Below are positions 30,659 through 35,843 of a stretch of DNA of 35,843 bases, piece after piece. Position numbers and translations under genes: made by a program. The first letter of the stretch is position 1. Each line of letters opens with the position of its first letter. Source of the stretch: a virus; the IMG/VR virus record IMGVR_UViG_3300014060_000005, positions 1 through 35,843 of that record; one strand, written 5' to 3'. A model generated the notes under the pieces. The model did no database searches. It saw only the letters and a list, made by a program, of their open reading frames with translations, and was not told where the DNA came from.

Positions 30659-31147
30659 ATGCTCGATCTTGATTTTCTTGACGCACAGTTCTCCCAGATC
30701 GTAGGCGCTGCGGACGGGTCCGTTTCTCCGGCGGATAAACTCGCAGACGCCTACGATTCGTATGCTCATGGTGGGACTATCAAAGGTGCGTTATGCACTG
30801 GCGGCGATAAGTCCCTACTTATTGAAGCATTTACCACGGATAACACTGATTTAACTGTTATTAAAATGGCGCTCAAAATCTGTGAATACTGGCAATCCGT
30901 TCCTGTGATTGGAATTCCCGCACATGGTGGGTCTTCTGTCGTTTCTGTTGTCCCTACATTTACCGCGTATGTCTCTGTGGTTGAGTTGACCATCCGGGGT
31001 ATGATTACTTCAACGCTGTTTGAAAAGCCATATAAGCGCTTTTTTGGCGCCATTGAAACGGCTTTGAAAACTGTCCCAATTACCATCACCGAAATGATGC
31101 CAGGGTCACCCCCTGCCCCTGTGACTTTCGTGGAGTATCTATTATGA
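30659..31147 (+). CDS. Baseplate-cluster protein of unknown function
   Basis: The 162-residue product begins MLDLDFLDAQFSQIVGAADG. AGGAGGT lies six bases upstream of the ATG at 30659, so an upstream start at 30608 is unlikely. It is mixed alpha/beta (IEAFTTDNTDLTVIKMALKI, PVIGIPAHGG), without signal or membrane segment. It stands between spike and gp46, where Mu itself has no gene. The stop overlaps the gp46 start (ATGA). A structural or assembly role in the baseplate is inferred from place only. Confidence 0.65.
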   Translation: MLDLDFLDAQFSQIVGAADGSVSPADKLADAYDSYAHGGTIKGALCTGGDKSLLIEAFTTDNTDLTVIKMALKICEYWQSVPVIGIPAHGGSSVVSVVPTFTAYVSVVELTIRGMITSTLFEKPYKRFFGAIETALKTVPITITEMMPGSPPAPVTFVEYLL

Positions 31148-31467
31148 GTACCACTACCCTCAACAAAGAACAAATCGTGGAAGAGATCAAAAACTCACTG
31201 ACCATTCGCCGTGGGTCATTGTGGAAGCATCCCAATTTTGGACATCGGTTTCACCAGCTCCAGGGAGTCACCGAAAAGACCCGTCGCCAGGCTGAAAAAT
31301 GGGGTCTGGAGGCACTTCAGTGGATGATCGATCTAGAACATCTTAATAGTGCCACTGTTGCAGCTACATGGGGTGCTGATAATCGCTTATATGTTGTCGC
31401 TGAGTGTATGACAGCAACGTTACAGCCGGTGACTTTCTCGCGTTGGGTGGAGGTACATAGTGTCTAA
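31144..31467 (+). CDS. Baseplate wedge protein, Mu gp46-like
   Basis: The 107-residue protein matches the Mu GP46 family (gp25-like wedge): SLTIRRGSLWKHPNFGHRFH, then a helix with KTRRQAEKWGLEALQWMIDL and the beta C terminus. It contacts sheath and gp47 in the baseplate. Length is that expected for a single gp25-like domain. It overlaps both neighbours by 4 to 8 bp. Confidence 0.85.
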   Translation: MSTTTLNKEQIVEEIKNSLTIRRGSLWKHPNFGHRFHQLQGVTEKTRRQAEKWGLEALQWMIDLEHLNSATVAATWGADNRLYVVAECMTATLQPVTFSRWVEVHSV

Positions 31468-32665
31468 TTCAGTTGATTTTTATTTACAGCGGTTGATTAC
31501 CGAAGCTAAAGGCATCAACCCGGATATTAATTGTTCGGTGGGCTCGGATACCTATATTCGCTTCCAATCCACGGCATCAATCGCGTGGGGCCTGGATAAG
31601 CAAAAGGATTGGACGGTAGACCAGATATTCCCAACCTCCCAGGCTAAATCCAGTCTGGAACATACCGCTGGTGATTTGGGTCTAGCTATCACTGATTTGA
31701 CGACCGCAGAGATATTGACCAATATCCTCGCACGTCTCCGTAACCCACCGGCGGGGGGCAAAATCGGCGATTACGAGACGTGGGCGCTCGAAGCATCGAG
31801 CACAGGTTCCTCACTCGCTTTGACGGCTGCAATGTTCTCGTCTTCAACACTGTCCGAATTTGCAAGTGCGGCGGCTGTAGCATCTCATACCGATACCCAG
31901 GCATTCAGCGCGGCTACCGGTGACGAGGGCAAAAGTTGCATTATTGATCTTGGATCTTCTAAATCCGTTTTTGGCATGGGCATCGGCACTCGTGGAAGTC
32001 GAATTTGCACTTTCTATGTGCACTCCAGTGATAATGGATCTGCTTGGACACAGCGCGGTACGCTTATATCCACGTTCTGGTGGGCGATGAAGACGTTTAC
32101 TGCTGTGGAAGCCCGGTACTGGAAATTGACAATTGCCGCAGTGGAAGAGCTCAGTGAATCACTGGAAGAGGAATATAACCACTATACATGCTGTGGAATC
32201 GAACTTTATACCGATGAATCTACCACTGAAAAAGCCACGACTGTGGATGGCCAGATGGATGCGTACGGGGCAGGCACTGTTTTAATGGTTGTTGAACCAT
32301 CCACGCTGTCGATGCGGTTTTTGGAGTCATGCAGGTCCTATTTGTACGCCAAAGGGCCTGTATCTCCACGTGAACTTTGGGTGGAAACATCCTCTGAAAT
32401 TGCATTGGATTTGAGGATTACCATTACTGGGACGTTGTCGTCTGAGTCTTTATTCGGGATTGAGGTAGCTCAATATTTTGCAGGGATGGGAGTCGGTGAA
32501 ATGTGGATTCCCGCGCAAATTTTGGTGTATGCAGTAAAATATGGTGCTACGAATGCGGTTGTTGAAATGTCCACCGATAATGGAACATCCTGGACAACTG
32601 TCACGAATGTGGTTACTCCGGGGTCAAAAGAAAAGTATGTGCTTGATGAGGTGATCGTCCAATGA
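31460..32665 (+). CDS. Baseplate J-like protein, Mu gp47-like, with inserted F5/8 type C-like domain
   Basis: The 401-residue protein keeps the core landmark of gp47, ILARLRNPPAGGKIGDYETW (about 89-108), but differs on both sides. The beta-sandwich region that precedes this site in Mu is nearly absent. After it, residues about 111-250 form a domain with the discoidin (F5/8 type C) pattern: CIIDLGSSKSVFGMGIGTRG, FYVHSSDNGSAWTQRGTLIS, and FTAVEARYWKLTI. The rest (VLMVVEPSTLSMRFLESCRS and on) resumes baseplate sequence. Discoidin domains bind glycans, so the baseplate may carry an extra receptor-binding surface. Overlaps gp46 by 8 bp. Confidence 0.75.
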   Translation: MSNSVDFYLQRLITEAKGINPDINCSVGSDTYIRFQSTASIAWGLDKQKDWTVDQIFPTSQAKSSLEHTAGDLGLAITDLTTAEILTNILARLRNPPAGGKIGDYETWALEASSTGSSLALTAAMFSSSTLSEFASAAAVASHTDTQAFSAATGDEGKSCIIDLGSSKSVFGMGIGTRGSRICTFYVHSSDNGSAWTQRGTLISTFWWAMKTFTAVEARYWKLTIAAVEELSESLEEEYNHYTCCGIELYTDESTTEKATTVDGQMDAYGAGTVLMVVEPSTLSMRFLESCRSYLYAKGPVSPRELWVETSSEIALDLRITITGTLSSESLFGIEVAQYFAGMGVGEMWIPAQILVYAVKYGATNAVVEMSTDNGTSWTTVTNVVTPGSKEKYVLDEVIVQ

Positions 32666-33240
32666 TTATCGAGACTAGCCCACATAGCAAGGCATTAACC
32701 CAACTCTATCCAAAGACGATGGATGCCGAACAAAACGCCGTGGCTGTTGTTTTTGATGGTCTGCTGGAAGATTTGGATAGTGCGCACTTAGAATCGTCTC
32801 CCAGCACCGCCTCAACGACGCTTGAGCGGTGGGAAGCTGTTTACGATCTAGCTGGTGACGGAACAGAAGAAGAACGATGGATGGCGGTGCGCGTGGCCTA
32901 TGCGGCCCAGCCCGGGATATCCGCTACCCATTACATCGCACTTGCGCTGGCGATGGGCTTTGTGGTAGAAATACCTGATCCACCAAAAATGTTCCGAGCG
33001 GATCTATCGTATGCGGATGAGCCGGTATATGATGAAGACGAACAGTACACAATGGAAGTGTGGGTCTGTAATGCTGCGAATTCGACGGAAGCAGCAGCGT
33101 TAGTGGCCGTGTTTGAGCGCGAAAAAATCCCATTTACGGTTATCCGCTGGGTCTATGATTTTGAAGTCCATGAGGATGGAACGGCGGAAATTGATGAGTC
33201 TGGAGTTTTACAGTTAGAAGAATCCGAAGAGGAGGAATAA
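32662..33240 (+). CDS. Tail protein, Mu gp48-like (DUF2313)
   Basis: The 192-residue protein matches gp48/YmfQ (DUF2313): helical start with LYPKTMDAEQNAVAVVFDGL, the sequence TTLERWEAVYDLAGDGTEEE, WMAVRVAYAAQPGISATHYI, and a beta-rich C terminus with a very acidic tail. It links the wedge to the tail fibres. Gene order gp47, gp48, fibre fits Mu. Overlaps gp47 by 4 bp. Confidence 0.87.
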   Translation: MIIETSPHSKALTQLYPKTMDAEQNAVAVVFDGLLEDLDSAHLESSPSTASTTLERWEAVYDLAGDGTEEERWMAVRVAYAAQPGISATHYIALALAMGFVVEIPDPPKMFRADLSYADEPVYDEDEQYTMEVWVCNAANSTEAAALVAVFEREKIPFTVIRWVYDFEVHEDGTAEIDESGVLQLEESEEEE

Positions 33241-33243
33241 ACT

Positions 33244-33705
33244 ATGGGTAAGAAAGCAAGCATATTGGATACATCGAGTCTCGCGGCAGAAAAGGCTTTT
33301 GCGGCCACTACCCCTACCTATGTCCGTGGCCATCGATCCGGAGTTAAAAGTGTTAAAATCCCTGCGACTGATTTCATGGGTTTGCCCACGTCTGCGGAAT
33401 TTACGGATAACACTGATGATCTAGCGGCTTGGGATGCTACCACGGCGACATTAACCCCTGCCGCAGGCGTGTTTTATGTTGGTTTAGCGCTCACGGCCAT
33501 GATCTTGGTTATTCCCGAAACTGCCACGCCTGCGGATGAATTCAGGATTAAATTCACGATTGCCACGGGGGCCACCTTGGCTAATTTTGTTTTGTCTGCT
33601 ATCACTTCGTGGATTGGCGGGGCACCGGATTTAGCTGCGGGAAACACCTATGAGGTATCTATACAGGATGGGGTGGGAGTGATCTGTTTGGTGGAGGCTG
33701 TATGA
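33244..33705 (+). CDS. Tail protein, probable fibre accessory
   Basis: The 153-residue product is beta-rich with Ala/Thr-rich strands (MGLPTSAEFTDNTDDLAAWD, GVFYVGLALTAMILVIPETA). No family match. Its site between gp48 and the fibre genes, with overlap of the next gene by 4 bp, suggests a fibre base or trimerisation part. GAGGAGG lies before the ATG. Confidence 0.6.
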   Translation: MGKKASILDTSSLAAEKAFAATTPTYVRGHRSGVKSVKIPATDFMGLPTSAEFTDNTDDLAAWDATTATLTPAAGVFYVGLALTAMILVIPETATPADEFRIKFTIATGATLANFVLSAITSWIGGAPDLAAGNTYEVSIQDGVGVICLVEAV

Positions 33706-34610
33706 GTGTGTTTCGTAGAAGGATGATGATGATTACTCGGGATTCTAGATCCATTCCTCCCACGCTCAGGGATGGAATATTTCAGGTTTATAATTATTCT
33801 CAACTTATGTGGGTAAAATCGCTCCCAACTCTTGTTGATAGAAAGGTGTCATTACAACGAGACATCGTGGCTAATAACGATTATGCCAACTATGCAAATT
33901 GGGAAAGTGCCGCTCCGAAAAACGTTGGATCAGCTAGCGGCGTATCATATTTTGATGGCAGGGGGCATACTATTTATGGATATTATGTTATTGGCTGTTT
34001 CTGCACCAATGCTGGTTTTGGTGCAATTATAAAAAATTTACGATTCAAAAACTGCGTGTTTATGTCGAATAGTGCTAATCCTGTTGCCTGCCCGATTCGA
34101 AATAGTGGCAGTGCATTCAATGTTTGTAGTGAATCGTGTTTGATGAAATCAACAAACCAAAATGACTGGTACGGTGCTTCTGGATTGTTTGAGAATCCAA
34201 CCTATGCTGGAGAGGCAAAAATTAAAAATATATACACAATAAATTGTACACTGAAAGGTAGTGTAGCGTATGGTCATGGTGGGATATTGAATGGTAAAAC
34301 AGAACGCAATACATGTAATATTTACAATGCCTACGGCTCCGTGTCATCCTCTACATTTGATTATGTGACTGGTGGGTGTGACGCACTTGTGGCGTTTAAT
34401 AGGGTTTATAAAAATACTAGTCCATCATGGGCCTCGGCTGGCTCATATACGACAACTAGTTGTGCTAATAAGACTAACGAATCTATGAAAACACAAGCGT
34501 TTTGCGATCTGCTGAATGCGGGATCCGTAGCGGATCCTGATTTTCTCTGCTCCGATTGGCATTGGCAAAACGAAATGTTTCCGTACTTGTTCGATTGGAC
34601 ACAAACGTAA
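33702..34610 (+). CDS. Fibre/adhesin with GLUG-like repeats
   Basis: The 302-residue protein has short beta-solenoid-like repeats (YFDGRGHTIYGYYVIGCFCT, IIKNLRFKNCVFMSN, IKNIYTINCTLKGSVAYGHG), the pattern of GLUG-type surface proteins. The C terminus MKTQAFCDLLNAGSVADPDF followed by a Trp-rich stretch ending in FPYLF is like the closing segment of such host proteins. It probably folds as a cysteine-rich beta helix and binds the host surface. The origin may be capture from a bacterial surface protein. It overlaps the previous gene by 4 bp. Confidence 0.65.
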   Translation: MSVFRRRMMMITRDSRSIPPTLRDGIFQVYNYSQLMWVKSLPTLVDRKVSLQRDIVANNDYANYANWESAAPKNVGSASGVSYFDGRGHTIYGYYVIGCFCTNAGFGAIIKNLRFKNCVFMSNSANPVACPIRNSGSAFNVCSESCLMKSTNQNDWYGASGLFENPTYAGEAKIKNIYTINCTLKGSVAYGHGGILNGKTERNTCNIYNAYGSVSSSTFDYVTGGCDALVAFNRVYKNTSPSWASAGSYTTTSCANKTNESMKTQAFCDLLNAGSVADPDFLCSDWHWQNEMFPYLFDWTQT

Positions 34611-34627
34611 TTCAATGAGGATTTAAT

Positions 34628-35635
34628 ATGATTAAAACAGCAATTAAAACTGGTTGGCGCGCGGTCACAGGGTGGTTTAGCGCAATGCAAGATCTTTCAT
34701 ACTCCAAAGCCTCAAATGAGGTTGGCCATCTTCCAACCCCTGACGGGATTGGCGGCACGTGGAAAACGTTTTCCGTTGTGCCTGCGCCGTCAAAGGTGCT
34801 GTCTTTTGGCGGTTGGGAGCACAATGTGCTGCTAAATATCATTTGTCCCCCATTCGACACGTTAACCATTTCTAGTGTCCTAAAATCATCCGTCCTACTG
34901 ATTTATCCCGTCTGGACTAGCGTGGCTAACAGTGTGACATTTTCTGTGAATTTATCGGCAAACACATACATTATTCCAAACCGTCACGCAGCAATCGCGC
35001 ATTTTGATGCTGATGGCAATATTATTGATTTTACGGCTTTTCCTCTTTCTGGGGCCTCAACAGTGAATTATTCAGGGAAGGTCCTTGTAGGTGAACAAAT
35101 AGCTAATCCTGATGGTATAACAAGCGCCATTGGTGGGGTGGGGGGTACTGGCGGGGTTAGTGATGATGGTGCCTGGTGGCACATATCGGGTCGTGGATTT
35201 TTCTTTAAATATTTAGTTTCGACTGTTGAATATTTTTTCAGGTTATATCGGTCAACTACTGGATGGTACATGGATGGTTTGGCTTCGATTAAAAGTATAA
35301 CATCTAAATCAGACCAACTGGTTGATACATCTGTACAGATGGATACAATGACGATTTCCACATATAATCAGACTAATTATGAAATAGAACGCGGAAATGT
35401 TAATTGCCCATTTATTGCGGTCTCAAGCTATACAAGTTCTGGTTCGACCGGTGGAGTTACAACATTTGAGTTGAACAAAGTTATGCCTCTAGGCACTGTT
35501 GTTACCGTGTATGTATCTGCTGGTGCTGTCGCATCTGTTGATGTAACAAGTGGCGCAATCACTAAAACAATTTTGATTGGCTATGGCGCAAAGTTCGAAT
35601 CATGCGGAAACGGAACTTGGTTCCCAATCAGTTAA
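34628..35635 (+). CDS. Terminal tail fibre protein, unknown family
   Basis: The 335-residue protein starts with a basic amphipathic region (KTAIKTGWRAVTGWFSAMQD), followed by beta-rich, Ser/Thr/Gly-rich sequence (SAIGGVGGTGGVSDDGAWWH) and ends with GAKFESCGNGTWFPIS, similar in style to fibre-tip ends. It is the last gene of the late block and probably the distal receptor-binding part. No chaperone gene or invertase-switched variant is seen downstream. GAGG lies nine bases before the ATG. Confidence 0.6.
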   Translation: MIKTAIKTGWRAVTGWFSAMQDLSYSKASNEVGHLPTPDGIGGTWKTFSVVPAPSKVLSFGGWEHNVLLNIICPPFDTLTISSVLKSSVLLIYPVWTSVANSVTFSVNLSANTYIIPNRHAAIAHFDADGNIIDFTAFPLSGASTVNYSGKVLVGEQIANPDGITSAIGGVGGTGGVSDDGAWWHISGRGFFFKYLVSTVEYFFRLYRSTTGWYMDGLASIKSITSKSDQLVDTSVQMDTMTISTYNQTNYEIERGNVNCPFIAVSSYTSSGSTGGVTTFELNKVMPLGTVVTVYVSAGAVASVDVTSGAITKTILIGYGAKFESCGNGTWFPIS

Positions 35636-35656
35636 TTTTTATATTATTTCACTCAT

Positions 35657-35690
35657 GAGTAACCGTTTATTTCTGCGGTTACTCTTTTTT
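35657..35690 (+). terminator. Late operon terminator
   Basis: GAGTAACCG and CGGTTACTC form a perfect 9-bp stem with a 10-nt loop and six T residues. It ends the late block just inside the right phage end; its T run is shared with the R2 site. Confidence 0.85.
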
Positions 35691-35719
35691 GTCTCATGAA
35701 ACGTGCTTTTTTGTCTCAT
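35684..35719 (-). repeat. Right end sites R2 and R1 (transposase-binding type)
   Basis: The 14-mer CTTTTTTGTCTCAT occurs at 35684-35697 and 35706-35719, two identical copies 22 bp apart and inverted relative to the left-end sites. On the minus strand the inner copy reads CGTTTCATGAGACAAAAAAG, close in style to Mu end sites that begin CGTTTCA. The tight spacing is like Mu R1-R2. The outer copy holds the likely right terminus (CA at 35717-35718). Confidence 0.7.
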
Positions 35720-35745
35720 TCACTTCGCAGCGTTATACCCACACA

Positions 35746-35776
35746 AAAAAGCCCCGAGGACTCGGAGCTTTTATAT
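35746..35776 (-). terminator. Terminator of the host gene at the right edge
   Basis: On the minus strand GCTCCGAG and CTCGGGGC pair around a short loop and run into six T residues. It follows the host stop at 35790 and lies just outside the phage end. Confidence 0.8.
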
Positions 35777-35789
35777 TCGTCGCTTTTTA

Positions 35790-35843
35790 TTAACGCTCTG
35801 GACGAGAGTAGCCCCAGGATTTCAGAATGTCATCCGAAACCAT
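35790..35843 (-). CDS. 3' end of a host gene (partial)
   Basis: The minus-strand frame reads MVSDDILKSWGYSRPER and stops at 35790; it runs off the window edge, so the first Met need not be the start. The terminator directly after it supports a real gene end. The product cannot be identified from 17 residues. Confidence 0.6.
   Translation of the reverse strand: MVSDDILKSWGYSRPER

Larger units (their letters stand above)
818..35718. mobile_element. Mu-like prophage (transposable phage)
   Basis: The element contains MuA- and MuB-type transposition genes and a nearly full set of Mu-type head and contractile-tail genes. Its ends carry the heptamer TGAGACA (818-824) and its complement TGTCTCA (35712-35718), with further inverted copies just inside at 948 and 35690-35696. 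The terminal dinucleotides are TG and CA, as in Mu. Both flanks directly outside begin with TTCA (814-817 and 35719-35722). Mu duplicates 5 bp, so a 4-bp match is not conclusive. The length of about 34.9 kb is close to Mu (about 36.7 kb). All core modules are present; the only clear lesion is the G9 frameshift near 4202. Confidence 0.8.

Noticed and set aside
818-35718. CRISPR array, tRNA genes or an invertible tail-fibre segment with recombinase
   Set aside because: I looked for regular direct repeats with spacers, clover-leaf genes and a serine recombinase of the Gin type; none is visible.

Overview
The window holds one essentially complete Mu-like (transposable, contractile-tailed) prophage, about 34.9 kb, lying between two short pieces of host DNA. 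The family assignment rests on a DDE transposase of the MuA type (D257, D324, E375) followed by a MuB-type AAA ATPase, plus recognisable counterparts of Mu gp16, Mor, gp27-gp29, F, G, I, gp36, gp37, sheath, tube, gpN, gpP, gp45, gp46, gp47 and gp48. Both ends carry copies of an ATGAGACA-type site in inverted orientation, two at each end, like MuA end sites. The best boundary is TGAGACA at 818 and TGTCTCA ending at 35718. Strong AGGAGG-type ribosome sites, an outer-membrane-like lysis protein, an IS200 remnant and a GLUG-like fibre point to a Gram-negative host that uses Shine-Dalgarno sites; Fibrobacterota or a relative is my guess, and the sequence does not prove it.

Layout. 1-817: host flank with a decayed IS200/IS605 tnpA and no intact gene. 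818-960: left end. 990-10853 (minus strand): one long early operon read right to left: small HTH protein, BRO-type antirepressor, DEDDh exonuclease, small membrane and zinc proteins, MuA, MuB, gp16, DUF3164, then a small membrane protein broken at a G9 tract, a MazG-like protein, a zinc-ribbon protein, a spanin-like protein, an M15 endolysin, and three cargo genes next to the left end. 10854-10971: operator/promoter region with repeated ACAAATGT boxes. 10972-12409 (plus): repressor-like HTH protein and two membrane proteins, closed by a terminator; this looks like the lysogeny module. 12435-13583 (plus): Dam-type methylase and Mor-type activator.

Late genes are in two divergent blocks. The block 13580-19349 (minus) holds a membrane protein, small terminase, large terminase, portal, F (with a toxin-like nuclease tail) and G. 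The block 19444-35635 (plus) holds protease/scaffold, decoration protein, major capsid protein, connector genes, sheath, tube, chaperone with a -1 frameshift, tape measure, baseplate and fibres. Compared with Mu, the segment gp27-to-G is inverted as a unit. A perfect dyad (TGACAAAG, 7 bp, CTTTGTCA) sits in the new divergent promoter region. After the last gene come a strong terminator (35657-35690), the right end sites and the 3' end of a host gene on the minus strand with its own terminator.

The most unusual points are: a promoter-to-terminator unit of about 80 nt between F and G that looks like a small structured RNA; the G9 tract that switches a holin-like membrane protein out of frame; a major capsid protein whose well-supported start gives it a signal-peptide-like N terminus; a discoidin-like domain inside the gp47 baseplate protein; and the inverted head block.
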